DNA from: an uncultured Ruminococcus sp.
GTDB taxonomy: Bacteria; Bacillota; Clostridia; Oscillospirales; Ruminococcaceae
Direction of reading: 5' to 3'
NCBI GenBank assembly: GCA_945877315.1
Contig: CAMCRP010000005.1
Span: 1 to 64,000 of the forward strand
Length of the DNA: 64,000 bases
Position 1 is the stretch's first letter. Every line of letters begins with the position of its first letter. The translations under genes and the position numbers were made by a program. The notes under the pieces are model-generated. The model did not search any database. It had not been told where the DNA came from and worked only from the letters and a program-made list of their open reading frames with translations. Below are positions 17,278 through 27,126 of this stretch, piece by piece.

Positions 17278-17976
17278 TTGGCTGACAAAAATGAAGAAAA
17301 TCTTCACGAGGGACATCGCGCCAGACTGAAAAAACGGTTTCTCGAAAACGGCTTCGAGGGCTTTGAAATACACCAGATACTGGAGTTTTTTCTGTTCTAT
17401 TCCTGTCCGAGAAAGGACACAAATGAGCTTGCACACAGGCTCTTGAACAGATTCGGAAATCTCCCCGGAGTGTTTTCGGCGGATATGAAGGCACTGACAT
17501 CTGTTGACGGTGTTTCAGAGCATACGGCGACACTTTTGCGTGCCATACCGCAGCTGATGAAATGTTACAGCACCGAAACCATGAAGGAACGCAGCTTTGA
17601 CAACTGCTTCAAGCTGATGGAGCTTTTCGAACATTCCTTTGACGGGACTGTTCGTGAGGAATTTCGTGTTGCCTGCTTTGACAGCAAGCTGCGTCTTGTG
17701 GCAAACGGGCTTATTTCCGTGGGGACACCCTCTGCATCTGCCGTTAATATGCGCAGAATTGCGGAATTTATTCTGTCAAATAATTCCGATATGGTTGCAT
17801 TCGCCCACAATCACCCGAAAGGCTCTTCAACTCCGTCAAAGGCTGATGTCAGCGCAACAAGAGCTATTTGCGGGACGCTTTCCAGTATGGGCATCACGGT
17901 CATGGATCATATTGTAGTAGGCGAGGACGGCGTTCGGTCAATGCGGCAGTCGGGCGTTCTCGGGGTATTCGATTAA
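17278..17976 (+). CDS. radC: RadC/JAB1-type metalloprotein
   Basis: RadC-family protein whose cellular role is unsettled despite the historical DNA-repair name. A helix-hairpin-helix-like N-terminal region is followed by a JAMM domain with HNHPKGSSTPSKAD, in which His177, His179 and Asp190 are the metal ligands. The TTG at 17278 is chosen because GGAGGT at 17265-17270 precedes it by 7 nt. The upstream TTG at 17263 lies within the ribosome site itself. A TATAAT box at 17250-17255 is present. Divergent from the ger operon. Confidence 0.92.
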   Translation: MADKNEENLHEGHRARLKKRFLENGFEGFEIHQILEFFLFYSCPRKDTNELAHRLLNRFGNLPGVFSADMKALTSVDGVSEHTATLLRAIPQLMKCYSTETMKERSFDNCFKLMELFEHSFDGTVREEFRVACFDSKLRLVANGLISVGTPSASAVNMRRIAEFILSNNSDMVAFAHNHPKGSSTPSKADVSATRAICGTLSSMGITVMDHIVVGEDGVRSMRQSGVLGVFD

Positions 17977-18050
17977 GCATACCTAAACACGTCACTAACG
18001 TACAGAAAATGTTGATATAATTCACGGTTTCCAAGTATAAAGGAGAGATT

Positions 18051-20009
18051 ATGGATAAATTTCAGCTTGTATCACCATATCAGCCTGCGGGAGATCAGCC
18101 CGAGGCAATTGAACGCCTTGTTGAGGGACTTAATTCGGGAATGAAGGAGCAGACTCTTCTGGGCGTTACGGGTTCGGGTAAGACGTTCACAATGGCGAAT
18201 GTTATTGCGAAGATGAATCGTCCAACCCTTATACTTGCCCACAATAAAATTCTTGCGGCACAGCTTTGTTCCGAGTTCAAGGAGTTTTTCCCGAATAACT
18301 GCGTTGAATATTTCGTGTCCTATTACGATTACTATCAGCCCGAGGCGTACATTCCTCAGACCGACAGCTACATTGAAAAGGATTCTGCCATTAACGATGA
18401 AATAGACAAACTTCGTCACTCTGCTACCTTTGCGCTTTCCGAGCGGCGGGACGTTATTATCGTTGCCAGCGTGTCCTGCATTTACTCATTGGGAAGTCCA
18501 GAGGAATACCGAGGAAATATGATATCCCTCCGAAAGGGAATGGAAAAGTCCCGTGAACAGCTGCTTGCGGAGCTTGTTATGATACAGTATGAGCGAAACG
18601 ATGTGAATTTTATCAGAAACAAGTTCCGTGTTCGGGGAGATGTGGTGGAGATTTTCCCCGCAGGAAATACGGACACGGCACTTCGCATAGAATTTTTCGG
18701 AGATGAAATTGACAGGATAACCGAGTTTCAGGCGCTTACGGGAAATGTGGTCTGTCAGCTGTCCCATGCAGTTATATATCCCGCTTCGCACTACGTTGTT
18801 TCCAGAGATACTATGCGGGACGCTATCGAGGACATCGAACGGGAGCTTGAAGAGCGTGTGAAATATTTCACCGACAAGGGTATGCTTATTGAGGCACAGC
18901 GCATCAAGCAGCGCACATTATACGATATTGAAATGCTTGAAGAAATAGGATTTTGCAAGGGTATCGAGAACTATTCCCGAGTGCTTTCAAGACGTGCCCC
19001 GGGAAGTACGCCCTACACACTGCTTGACCATTTCCCCGAGGACTGGCTGCTGTTTGTGGACGAGAGCCACGTTTCTCTGCCGCAGGTTCGGGGAATGTAC
19101 GCAGGCGACAGGGGAAGAAAGCAGGTGCTTGTGGATTACGGCTTCCGTCTGCCGTCGGCGTTTGATAACCGTCCGCTGAATTTTGACGAGTTTTACGGAC
19201 ATATAAATCAGGCGATCTTCGTTTCCGCAACGCCCGGAGATATTGAGAAGGAAAAGTCTGCACAGATAGTTGAGCAGGTGATTCGTCCCACGGGACTAGT
19301 TGACCCCGAAATAATCGTTAAGCCCGTTGAAGGACAGATCGAGGATCTGCTTTCGGAGATAAATGTAAGAGCGGCAAAGGACGAGCGTGTTCTTGTCACC
19401 ACCCTTACCAAGAAGATGGCGGAGGATCTCACCGATTATCTCGGAAAAATGGGCGTCCGTGTGCGGTATATGCACCACGATATCGACACTATCGAGCGTA
19501 TGGAAATTATCCGTGATCTGCGTTTGGGAGAGTTTGATGTGCTGGTGGGAATCAACCTGCTTAGAGAGGGTCTTGACCTGCCGGAGGTTTCACTGGTGGC
19601 TATCCTTGATGCGGATAAGGAGGGCTTTCTGCGTTCGGCATCGTCCCTTATACAGACCATAGGACGTGCGGCGAGAAACTCCGAGGGCAAGGTAATTATG
19701 TATGCCGACAGCGTTACAAAGTCAATGGAATACGCAATCACCGAAACGGAACGCCGCAGAAAGCTGCAGCTTGAATTTAACGAAAAGCACGGCATTGTCC
19801 CGAAAACTATCCGCAAGGATATCAGAGATGTTTTGGAGATCTCCACAAAGGAGACCGTTACCAAGGAAACGGACGGAAAGAAGCTGTCCAAGAAGGAAAA
19901 GCTGGAGCTTATCGAAAAGCTGAAAAAGGAAATGAAGGAGGCCTCAAAGATGCTTGAATTTGAGCATGCAGCGTTCCTCCGTGACAAGATAAAGGAGCTT
20001 TCCCAGTGA
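18051..20009 (+). CDS. uvrB: Excinuclease ABC subunit B
   Basis: DNA damage-recognition helicase of nucleotide excision repair, which works with UvrA and UvrC in the cytoplasm. Walker A is [12 protein letters not shown] near residue 40. The beta-hairpin region has [15 protein letters not shown], and helicase motifs include VDESH and [13 protein letters not shown] domain closes the protein ([14 protein letters not shown]). At 652 residues it is full length. AAAGGAGAG precedes the ATG, and a TATAAT lies at 18016-18021. The stop overlaps the GTG start of the next gene by 4 nt. Confidence 0.98.
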   Translation: MDKFQLVSPYQPAGDQPEAIERLVEGLNSGMKEQTLLGVTGSGKTFTMANVIAKMNRPTLILAHNKILAAQLCSEFKEFFPNNCVEYFVSYYDYYQPEAYIPQTDSYIEKDSAINDEIDKLRHSATFALSERRDVIIVASVSCIYSLGSPEEYRGNMISLRKGMEKSREQLLAELVMIQYERNDVNFIRNKFRVRGDVVEIFPAGNTDTALRIEFFGDEIDRITEFQALTGNVVCQLSHAVIYPASHYVVSRDTMRDAIEDIERELEERVKYFTDKGMLIEAQRIKQRTLYDIEMLEEIGFCKGIENYSRVLSRRAPGSTPYTLLDHFPEDWLLFVDESHVSLPQVRGMYAGDRGRKQVLVDYGFRLPSAFDNRPLNFDEFYGHINQAIFVSATPGDIEKEKSAQIVEQVIRPTGLVDPEIIVKPVEGQIEDLLSEINVRAAKDERVLVTTLTKKMAEDLTDYLGKMGVRVRYMHHDIDTIERMEIIRDLRLGEFDVLVGINLLREGLDLPEVSLVAILDADKEGFLRSASSLIQTIGRAARNSEGKVIMYADSVTKSMEYAITETERRRKLQLEFNEKHGIVPKTIRKDIRDVLEISTKETVTKETDGKKLSKKEKLELIEKLKKEMKEASKMLEFEHAAFLRDKIKELSQ

Positions 20010-20995
20010 AAAAATTTGTCATAAATAAAAACGATGCGGGACAGAGGGTGGACAAGTTCATCGTAAAGGCTGCTCCAAATCTCCCGAAAAGTCTTATGTA
20101 CAAGGCTATCCGCAACAAGGACATAAAGCTGAACCGTAAGCGGTGCGAAATTTCCGACAGGCTTTGCGAGGGCGATGTTTTGGAGCTGTATTTAAAGGAC
20201 GAGTTTTTTGCGACCGTTCCCGATGAACAGGATTTTCTCAAGGTTTCGGCAGATATTGATGTGGTCTATGAGGACGAAAACATTCTGCTTGTGAACAAAA
20301 AGCAGGGCTTAGTGGTTCACGAGGACGATGAAAACACCCGTGACACGCTGATAAACCGCATAAAACGCTATCTTTATGAGAAAGGCGAGTACCGTCCCGA
20401 GGAGGAAAATTCCTTCGTTCCGTCCCTTTGCAACCGCATTGACAGGAACACCAGCGGTATTGTCATAGCGGCAAAAAATGCGGAATCACTGCGTATCCTG
20501 AATGAGAAGATTCGGGAACGTGAGCTGGAAAAACGGTACCTTTGCATAACCGTTGGCGCACCGCCGAAAAAGCATGATACTGTCACCGTTTATATGAAAA
20601 AGGACAGTGCCGAAAATATGGTAAGAGTGTCCCCGAAGCCCGAAAAAGGGTATCTTACGGCTGTTACCGAATATACTGTTCTGGAGAAAAGAGGGGAGCT
20701 TTCGCTTGTGGAGGTGCTGCTTCACACGGGGCGGACACATCAGATAAGGGCACAGTTTTCCTATCTGGGCTGCCCGCTTCTGGGGGACGGCAAGTACGGC
20801 ATAAACTCCGTAAACAGGGAATATAAATTGAAAACACAGGCACTATGCTCCTATAAGCTGAAATTTGCTTTTAAGACTGACGGCGGTGTTCTAAACTATC
20901 TTGACGGAAGGGAGTTTTCCGTAAAAAACGTGTGGTTTGCTGATGAATTATTCGGGAAAGACAGAAAATCGTCATTTTCGCAAAAAAAAGCTTGA
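20006..20995 (+). CDS. RluA-family 23S/tRNA pseudouridine synthase
   Basis: Pseudouridine synthase of the RluA/RluC/RluD family. An N-terminal S4 RNA-binding segment ([20 protein letters not shown], about residues 10-30) is followed by the catalytic motif [11 protein letters not shown] with the essential Asp. [14 protein letters not shown] is the other family signature. The GTG start at 20006 overlaps the uvrB stop, so translation is coupled. The exact target uridine cannot be assigned. Confidence 0.93.
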   Translation: MKKFVINKNDAGQRVDKFIVKAAPNLPKSLMYKAIRNKDIKLNRKRCEISDRLCEGDVLELYLKDEFFATVPDEQDFLKVSADIDVVYEDENILLVNKKQGLVVHEDDENTRDTLINRIKRYLYEKGEYRPEEENSFVPSLCNRIDRNTSGIVIAAKNAESLRILNEKIRERELEKRYLCITVGAPPKKHDTVTVYMKKDSAENMVRVSPKPEKGYLTAVTEYTVLEKRGELSLVEVLLHTGRTHQIRAQFSYLGCPLLGDGKYGINSVNREYKLKTQALCSYKLKFAFKTDGGVLNYLDGREFSVKNVWFADELFGKDRKSSFSQKKA

Positions 20996-21020
20996 TTATA
21001 GGAGAGCTTTGTGGTATAAT
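20992..21020 (+). promoter_or_regulatory. Promoter of the PHP-domain gene cluster
   Basis: TTGATT at 20992-20997, 17-nt spacer, TATAAT at 21015-21020. It overlaps the last codons of the pseudouridine synthase gene and drives PHP-TSCPD-YdcF. Confidence 0.78.
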
Positions 21021-21067
21021 AAAACTAATACGGACATTCCGATAATTATTAGCTGGAGGTATATCTT

Positions 21068-21919
21068 ATGGTTGGCGACCTGCATTGTCATACGAAGCTG
21101 TCCGATGGTTCTCTCGGTATAGAGGATATTATCGTTCAGGCTAAACGCACGGGAATTGATTTCATCTCAATTACCGACCACGATACACTCGCTTCCGTTT
21201 CAAGAGCCGCAGTTCTCGGCGAAAGATACGGCGTGCGTATGATACCGGGTGTGGAGCTATCAGCCTGGGACAAGACGAGAAACCGTAAGGTACATATTCT
21301 CTGCTACGCTCCCCAGAAGCCCGACAGACTTGAAGGACTTTGTATCAAATGCTGCGAAATAAGAAAGCAGTGCGCAAAGGAAATGGTTGAAAAGGTAATG
21401 AAGCTTTACCCCATCACCCCCGAAAGCGTTATGAAATACGCCACGGGAAGCAAGAGTATCTTCAAGCAGCATATTCTTCATGCCCTCATTGATTACGGCT
21501 ATACTACCGAATTTTACGGCGAGCTTAACGACGAGCTTTTCAATCTGGAAACAGGTACCTGCCTTGTGGAAAGAGAATATCCCGATGTTAATTTTGTCCT
21601 TGATCTTATCCACTCCTCACGGGGAATTGCAGTTCTGGCTCACCCTGCATTTTACGATTCCTTTGACCTGATGGACGAGCTGGCTGAAAAGGGTAAGCTG
21701 GACGGTGTTGAGGCTTACCATTACACCACCGATGATGCGGCTAAGAAGAAAATTCTGGAAACTGCCGAGAAGTATAACCTTATCGTAACAGGCGGCTCAG
21801 ATTTCCACGGACTGTACAATGCGCAGCCCACTCATATCGGAAGTCATACCACCGATAAGGAAAATCTTGACAGGATATACAAGCTTATCAAGCAGAATAA
21901 AAACAGTCTGCAATCTTAA
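21068..21919 (+). CDS. PHP-domain metal-dependent phosphoesterase
   Basis: A 283-residue PHP domain protein similar to YciV/TrpH-type nucleases and phosphatases. Metal-binding motifs are visible: DLHCHTKLSDGS at the N-terminus, SITDHDT, PGVELSAW, LAHPAFYD, and GGSDFHG near the C-terminus. RNase AM or 3',5'-nucleoside bisphosphate phosphatase activity is known in this family, but the substrate here is inferred only. GGAGG precedes ATG 21068. The next gene begins within about 20 nt. Confidence 0.88.
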   Translation: MVGDLHCHTKLSDGSLGIEDIIVQAKRTGIDFISITDHDTLASVSRAAVLGERYGVRMIPGVELSAWDKTRNRKVHILCYAPQKPDRLEGLCIKCCEIRKQCAKEMVEKVMKLYPITPESVMKYATGSKSIFKQHILHALIDYGYTTEFYGELNDELFNLETGTCLVEREYPDVNFVLDLIHSSRGIAVLAHPAFYDSFDLMDELAEKGKLDGVEAYHYTTDDAAKKKILETAEKYNLIVTGGSDFHGLYNAQPTHIGSHTTDKENLDRIYKLIKQNKNSLQS

Positions 21920-21939
21920 TTATGAAAGGAAAAAACTAT

Positions 21940-22182
21940 ATGACTATAAATTTCACTCCCAGAGGAGTTTGTTCAAGACTTATTACAATTACCGTTGAAA
22001 ACGGCGTTGTGGAGGACGTTAAGTTCACAGGCGGCTGCAACGGCAACACTCAGGGCATTTCCATGCTCGTCAAGGGAATGAGAGTTGAGGACGTTATCCA
22101 GCGTCTTGACAATATCGACTGCGGCGGACGAGGCACATCATGTCCCGACCAGCTGGCAAAGGCACTCAAAACAATTCAGTGA
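21940..22182 (+). CDS. TSCPD-domain small protein
   Basis: An 80-residue protein matching the TIGR03905/TSCPD type: GGCNGNTQGI, then CGGRGTSCPDQLAKAL at the C-terminus. TSCPD domains also occur at the ends of class II ribonucleotide reductases, but free-standing copies have no proven role; conserved cysteines suggest metal or redox chemistry. ATG 21940 is preferred over 21922 because AAAGGA at 21925-21930 lies between them. The stop overlaps the GTG start of the next gene. Confidence 0.85.
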   Translation: MTINFTPRGVCSRLITITVENGVVEDVKFTGGCNGNTQGISMLVKGMRVEDVIQRLDNIDCGGRGTSCPDQLAKALKTIQ

Positions 22183-22961
22183 AAAAACGGACAATGCCGA
22201 ACATTTTCATAGGCATCTGTGAAGTGCTTCTTGCTGCGTTGGCTTTGCTGTTTTTTGCACCTGTCATAACGGGAAGGATCATCAATATCGGGAATGTTTC
22301 GGGCTTTGCGGCGTCTGTGCTGCTGCTTTGCTGTCTTATTTTCCGAAGCCCTTTGACGGAATTTGTGAAGAATTTGCGGGGCAGTACGGCGGGGCGGATA
22401 GCTGTCAATGCGGTATTGGCAATTGCAGCGGCGACGGTGCTTCTGGCGGCTGTCATTTCGGGGTTTATGATAGCTTCTCTGAATATCAAGCCTGCGGAGG
22501 GAAGTACGGCTGTGGTGCTGGGCTGCAAGGTTCGGGGAGATTCTCCCAGCCTTATGTTGAAAAGGCGGCTTGATGCGGCTTATGATTTTCTTACCGAAAA
22601 TCCCGAAAGCTTCTGCGTTGTTTCGGGCGGACAGGGCGATGACGAGGAGTACAGCGAGGCGTCCGTCATGAAAAGCTATCTTGTTTCTAAGGGCATTTCC
22701 GAGGACAGGATATTTATGGAGGACAGGTCTTCAAGCACCGAGGAAAACCTTGAATTCTCAAAAAAGATAATCGAAGAAAACGGACTGAACGGCAATATCA
22801 CCATAATTACCGACGGCTATCATCAGCTTCGGGCAACACTTCACGCCAAAAGACTGGGCTTGACTTACGGCACATATTCGGCAAATACCGCCTTCTGGCT
22901 TCTGCCGACCTATTGGGTGAGGGAATGGTTCGGTATTGTGCATTTCTTCGTTTTCGGATAA
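22179..22961 (+). CDS. YdcF/SanA-like DUF218 membrane protein
   Basis: About 260 residues. Three or so N-terminal hydrophobic helices (for example VLLAALALLFFAPVI) are followed by a DUF218 domain with AVVLGCKVRG, VVSGGQGDDE, SSSTEENLEFS and ITDGYHQLRA. DUF218 proteins are linked to envelope integrity and nucleotide-like ligands; the activity is undefined. GTG 22179 overlaps the TSCPD stop by 4 nt; ATG 22194 is an alternative start. Confidence 0.82.
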   Translation: MKKRTMPNIFIGICEVLLAALALLFFAPVITGRIINIGNVSGFAASVLLLCCLIFRSPLTEFVKNLRGSTAGRIAVNAVLAIAAATVLLAAVISGFMIASLNIKPAEGSTAVVLGCKVRGDSPSLMLKRRLDAAYDFLTENPESFCVVSGGQGDDEEYSEASVMKSYLVSKGISEDRIFMEDRSSSTEENLEFSKKIIEENGLNGNITIITDGYHQLRATLHAKRLGLTYGTYSANTAFWLLPTYWVREWFGIVHFFVFG

Positions 22962-22984
22962 AAATAAGATCGGGTGATGACAAA

Positions 22985-24430
22985 ATGAAATCTCCAAAAA
23001 TAACGGCTGCCGTGCTTGCGGCGGTCATGTCTGCGCAGCTTCTGGGCGGCTGCTCCGATAATAAGGTAAAGCTTGATCCCGCAAATCCTACGGTGGTTTC
23101 CATATGGCATTACTATAACGGCGCACAGAAGGAAGCTTTTGATGCGCTGATGGACGAGTTTAATGCTACCGTGGGAACTGAAATGGGAATTATCGTTCAG
23201 GGCACAAGTTACAGCGATGTGGGTGCTCTGGAGGACGCAGTAAAGTCTGCCGCAGAAGAGGGCGCCGAAAAGCTCCCGTCCATATTTGCAGCATACAGTG
23301 ATATGGCATATACCATTGAAGAAAAGGGTATGCTGGCAGAGCTTGACAGCTATTTCACCAATGAGGAACTGTCCGAATATGTGGACGGATTTATTGCCGA
23401 GGGACGTTTCGGCGCAGACGGAAAGCTGATGATATTCCCCGTGGCGAAATCCACCGAGGTGTTTATCTTAAATAAGACCGATTGGGACAAATTTGCCGAA
23501 GCAACGGGCGCAGACCTTTCCGAGCTTGAAACCAAGGAAGGTCTTGTGCGTATCTCCAAGCGGTATTATGAGTGGACCGACAGCCTGACGCCGGACATTC
23601 CCGATGACGGAAAGGCATTCTACGGCAGGGACGCTATGGCAAATCTGCTGTCTGTGGGACTTATGCAGCTGGGCACGGAGATATTCGCCGCAGATAACGG
23701 AAATGTTACCATTAATGCCGATAAGGAAAATCTGCGCAAGATCTGGGACTGCTATTATGTTCCGTACATAAACGGCTGGTTCAGCTCCTACGGAAGATTT
23801 CGTTCCGACGATGTGAAAATAGGTCAGATATGTGCTCTTACAGGTTCGTCCTCGTCCGCAACATATTTCCCAAAGCAGGTTATGACCGATGAAGCAAGCT
23901 ATCCCATTGAAGCACTGACGCTGCCTGTTCCCGAATTTGAGGGCGGAAAGCATTATGCCGTACAGCAGGGCGCGGGAATGGCTGTGGCAAAAAGTACACC
24001 TTCCTGCGAGTACGCTTCTGTAGAGTTCCTGAAATGGTCCACAGAGTCGGAAAGAAACCTGAAATTCGCCTGTCTGTCGGGTTATATGCCCGTTAAAAAG
24101 GCAGCAAATGAGGAAGATCTGCTGTCGAAGGCGGTCAAGGATATGGACGCTGCCGACACTATTCCTGTTGAAGCACTGAATGTCTGCTTTGATATTGCTG
24201 CCAAGAATGAAATGTACACATATAAGGCGTTTAGCGGTGCGGGGGAGGCAAGAAATGTTCTTAATTACAGCCTTTCCGACAAGGCGGCTGCCGACTGTGA
24301 AAAGGTAAATCAGATGGTGGCGGAGGGCATGTCCCGTGCGGAGGCTGCCGCAACTCTTGATACCGATGAAAACTTTGAGGAATGGTATAACGGTTTCTGC
24401 GCTGCGCTGAATGAAGCCTGCGGGAAATGA
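22985..24430 (+). CDS. ABC-type extracellular solute-binding lipoprotein (family 1)
   Basis: A 481-residue sugar-type solute-binding lipoprotein. The signal peptide ends in lipobox LLGGC (Cys23). The mature part starts with the family pattern VSIWHYYNGAQKEAFDALMDEF and has QQGAGMAV and YASVEFLKW blocks (landmarks WHYYNGAQ, QQGAGMAV). Start at 22985 (MKSPKITAA) because the signal peptide begins there. No ABC permease or ATPase is adjacent, so it must work with a system encoded elsewhere or act as a stand-alone ligand-binding sensor. A terminator follows. Confidence 0.9.
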   Translation: MKSPKITAAVLAAVMSAQLLGGCSDNKVKLDPANPTVVSIWHYYNGAQKEAFDALMDEFNATVGTEMGIIVQGTSYSDVGALEDAVKSAAEEGAEKLPSIFAAYSDMAYTIEEKGMLAELDSYFTNEELSEYVDGFIAEGRFGADGKLMIFPVAKSTEVFILNKTDWDKFAEATGADLSELETKEGLVRISKRYYEWTDSLTPDIPDDGKAFYGRDAMANLLSVGLMQLGTEIFAADNGNVTINADKENLRKIWDCYYVPYINGWFSSYGRFRSDDVKIGQICALTGSSSSATYFPKQVMTDEASYPIEALTLPVPEFEGGKHYAVQQGAGMAVAKSTPSCEYASVEFLKWSTESERNLKFACLSGYMPVKKAANEEDLLSKAVKDMDAADTIPVEALNVCFDIAAKNEMYTYKAFSGAGEARNVLNYSLSDKAAADCEKVNQMVAEGMSRAEAAATLDTDENFEEWYNGFCAALNEACGK

Positions 24431-24449
24431 AGTTTTTTATGATATTTAC

Positions 24450-24490
24450 AAAGCCGAGCAAAATGACTGCATCGGCTTTGTGTTTTTTGT
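24450..24490 (+). terminator. Intrinsic terminator after the solute-binding protein gene
   Basis: An 8-bp stem AAAGCCGA with TCGGCTTT around a 14-nt loop, followed by GTGTTTTTTG. Confidence 0.8.
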
Positions 24491-24734
24491 AGGGCATTTC
24501 TGATAAATGACTGCTATTCATTTTAGACGAGAAATGTATATTTTCTATAATCATTGTACGGTTTGAACGTTTTTAACTGTGAGAATTGTTCAAAACGCTG
24601 AATTTTATGTTATTTAGGTAAAAAGTCATAAAAATCGTTGAATTTTTCGTGCGTATCTGCTATAATAATTTAGCAAAATGACAGATTGAAGCTCCCGGGT
24701 TTCCGATTTTTTTCAAATTTTTTTCTCTAGGGTA

Positions 24735-24763
24735 TTGACAAATGTATACTTGTGTGGTATACT
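24735..24763 (+). promoter_or_regulatory. Strong promoter of the split pyruvate formate-lyase operon
   Basis: TTGACA at 24735-24740, 17-nt spacer, TATACT at 24758-24763. Two GTATAC palindromes (24744-24749 and 24757-24762), 13 bp apart, lie within the spacer and -10. This might form an operator. Upstream, 24491-24734 is AT-rich and shows no gene. Confidence 0.85.
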
Positions 24764-24922
24764 TAAATCAGAACCAAGGGATAATCTTGGAAATATCATA
24801 TTTTCGGGACTTTGCAAGCTGCCGGACGGCCACAAGCTGTCCGCCGAACGTTTGACATACCCTGTCAGGCGTAAAAAATAAATTGCAGGAAACCAAACAG
24901 GTTTCTTGAAAGGAGTAGAAAT
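24764..24922 (+). ncRNA. Structured 5' leader of the pfl operon (candidate regulatory RNA)
   Basis: About 159 nt lie between the promoter and the core gene's ATG. Visible hairpins are CCAAG-N7-CTTGG (24774-24790), CGGAC...GTCCG in the GC-rich middle, TGACA-N5-TGTCA (24853-24867) and GAAACC-N5-GGTTTC (24889-24905). The last sits 3 nt before the AAAGGAG ribosome site (24909-24915) and could affect ribosome access. I do not recognise a named riboswitch class. Confidence 0.4.
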
Positions 24923-27022
24923 ATGACAAAGGAATTTTTTGAACAGTGGGAGGGCTTCACACCCGGTAAGTGGAGCGACGGTGAGATCAATGTAAGAGAT
25001 TTCATTCAGAGAAACTACACTCCCTATGACGGAGATGAGAGCTTCCTCGCAGGTCCTACCGACGCTACCAAGAAGCTGTGGGATGAAGTTATGGAGCTCG
25101 CTAAGAAGGAAAGAGAAGCAGGCGGCGTTCTCGATATGGACACTAAGGTCGTTTCCTCTCTCGTTTCTCACGGCGCAGGCTACATAGACCAGCCCCTTGA
25201 AAAGATTGTCGGACTTCAGACAGATAAGCCCTTTAAGAGAGCTTTAATGCCCTACGGCGGTCTGAGAATGGCTGAAAAGGCTTGCTCCGACAACGGATAT
25301 AAGGTTGACCCCGAAATCAGCCACATTTTCACAGAATACAGAAAAACACATAACGCAGGCGTTTTTGACTGCTATACCCCCGAAATGAGAGCTTGCAGAA
25401 CCAATCACATCATCACCGGTCTTCCCGATGCTTACGGAAGAGGACGTATCATCGGCGACTACAGAAGAGTTGCTCTTTACGGTGTTGACAAGCTTATCGA
25501 AGACAAGGAAGATCAGAAGGCGTTCTACACATGTCCTATGACTGAGGAGAAGATCCGCGCAAGAGAAGAGATCGCCGAGCAGATCAGAGCTCTCCAGAAT
25601 CTGAAGAAGATGGCTGAGATCTACGGCTGTGATATCTCCAAGCCCGCTACAACCGCTAGAGAAGCAGTTCAGGCTGTATACTTCGGTTACCTGGGTGCTG
25701 TTAAGGACCAGAACGGTGCTGCTATGTCCCTCGGACGTACCTCCACATTCCTTGACATCTACTTTGAGAGAGATTTCAAGCTGGGCAGAATTACCGAAGT
25801 TGAAGCTCAGGAGATCATCGACCATTTCATCATGAAGCTTCGTCTTGTTCGTTTCGCAAGAACTCCCGAGTACAATGCACTGTTCTCCGGTGACCCCCAG
25901 TGGGTAACAGAGTCCCTCGGCGGTATCGGCATCGACGGCAGACACATGGTAACAAAGAACAGCTTCCGTTACCTGCATACTATCGAAAACCTCGGCACAT
26001 CTCCCGAGCCTAACCTGACAGTTCTCTGGTCTCCCAGACTGCCCGCAGGTTGGAAGAAGTACTGTGCTAAGATCTCCATCATTTCCTCTTCTATCCAGTA
26101 CGAGAATGATGAAGTTATGAGAGTTACTCACGGCGACGACTACGCTATCGCTTGCTGCGTATCATCTATGAGAGTCGGCAAGGAAATGCAGTTCTTCGGC
26201 GCAAGAGCTAACCTGGCTAAGTGCCTGCTGTATGCTATCAACGGCGGTGTTGATGAGATCAGCGGTGTACAGGTAGGCGCAAAGTACCGTCCTATCACCT
26301 CCGAGTACCTCGATTACGATGAGGTAATGGAGAGATACGATGATATGATGACATGGCTCGCAGAAATTTATGTAAACACTTTGAATATCATTCACTATAT
26401 GCACGACAAGTACTGCTACGAGAGCCTCCAGATGGCTCTTCACGACAGAGAGGTAAAGAGATACTTCGCTACAGGTATCGCAGGCCTTTCTGTTGTTGCA
26501 GACTCCCTCTCCGCTATTAAGTACGCTAAGGTTAAGGTAGTTCGTAAGGACATCGAGATCAAGAACAAGAAGGGCGAGGTAGTTTCCGTTGCTAAGAACG
26601 TTGCTGTTGACTACATTACAGAGGGCGATTTCCCGAAGTACGGCAACAACGACGACAGAGTTGACGAGATCGCAGTTGATATCGTTAAGAGATTCATGCA
26701 AAAGGTTCGTCAGCAGCAGTGCTACAGACACGGCGTTCCTACTACATCTATCCTTACTATCACTTCCAACGTTGTTTACGGTAAGAATACCGGTTCTACT
26801 CCCGACGGACGTAAGCTCGGTGTGCCTCTGGCTCCCGGTGCTAACCCCATGCACGGACGTGATACTCACGGTGCTTCCGCTTCGCTTTCCTCCGTTTCCA
26901 AGCTTCCTTTCACAGAGGCTCAGGACGGTATCTCCAATACCTTCTCCATTATCCCCGATGCTCTCGGTAAGGACGACAAGGTATTCATGGGCGATCTGGA
27001 CATTGAATCTCTCGCTAAGTAA
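24923..27022 (+). CDS. pflB: Pyruvate formate-lyase core subunit, lacking the glycyl-radical domain
   Basis: Formate C-acetyltransferase converts pyruvate and CoA to acetyl-CoA and formate. This 699-residue protein aligns with PFL from its N-terminus ([18 protein letters not shown]) through the active-site pair Cys411-Cys412 in YAIACCVSS and on to KDGISNTF-like sequence (observed [10 protein letters not shown]). It then stops at DLDIESLAK, just where other PFLs continue into the ~70-residue glycyl-radical domain (E. coli PFL is about 760 residues). The missing RVSGYA segment is encoded by the next gene. The two must form one active site. AAAGGAG precedes ATG 24923. No pflA activase gene is seen in the window. 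Confidence 0.95.
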   Translation: MTKEFFEQWEGFTPGKWSDGEINVRDFIQRNYTPYDGDESFLAGPTDATKKLWDEVMELAKKEREAGGVLDMDTKVVSSLVSHGAGYIDQPLEKIVGLQTDKPFKRALMPYGGLRMAEKACSDNGYKVDPEISHIFTEYRKTHNAGVFDCYTPEMRACRTNHIITGLPDAYGRGRIIGDYRRVALYGVDKLIEDKEDQKAFYTCPMTEEKIRAREEIAEQIRALQNLKKMAEIYGCDISKPATTAREAVQAVYFGYLGAVKDQNGAAMSLGRTSTFLDIYFERDFKLGRITEVEAQEIIDHFIMKLRLVRFARTPEYNALFSGDPQWVTESLGGIGIDGRHMVTKNSFRYLHTIENLGTSPEPNLTVLWSPRLPAGWKKYCAKISIISSSIQYENDEVMRVTHGDDYAIACCVSSMRVGKEMQFFGARANLAKCLLYAINGGVDEISGVQVGAKYRPITSEYLDYDEVMERYDDMMTWLAEIYVNTLNIIHYMHDKYCYESLQMALHDREVKRYFATGIAGLSVVADSLSAIKYAKVKVVRKDIEIKNKKGEVVSVAKNVAVDYITEGDFPKYGNNDDRVDEIAVDIVKRFMQKVRQQQCYRHGVPTTSILTITSNVVYGKNTGSTPDGRKLGVPLAPGANPMHGRDTHGASASLSSVSKLPFTEAQDGISNTFSIIPDALGKDDKVFMGDLDIESLAK

Positions 27023-27048
27023 AAGCTGCGGCTTGACCGCATAAACCA

Positions 27049-27080
27049 TTACTTCCTGCGGTATCTGCCGCAGGAGGTAA
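27049..27080 (+). promoter_or_regulatory. Strong intercistronic hairpin between the two PFL subunit genes
   Basis: TCCTGCGG pairs with CCGCAGGA around a 6-nt loop, extended outward by TTAC with GTAA and a T-G pair. No T-run follows, so it is more likely an mRNA-processing or stability element or weak attenuator than a terminator. A second small hairpin CCGAA-GTAA-TTCGG lies at 27089-27102, just before the AGAAGGAGG site of the next gene. Confidence 0.6.
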
Positions 27081-27126
27081 TACAAAGTCCGAAGTAATTC
27101 GGCAATTTTAGAAGGAGGATATTATT

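Noticed and set aside
24735..24763. Rex-type redox operator at the pfl promoter
   Set aside because: No TTGTGAA/TTCACAA-type or TTGTTAA-type inverted repeat was found; only GTATAC pairs are present.
25244..27085. Two long minus-strand open frames opposite the pfl core gene
   Set aside because: Antisense of a highly codon-biased gene; no initiation signals and no domain.
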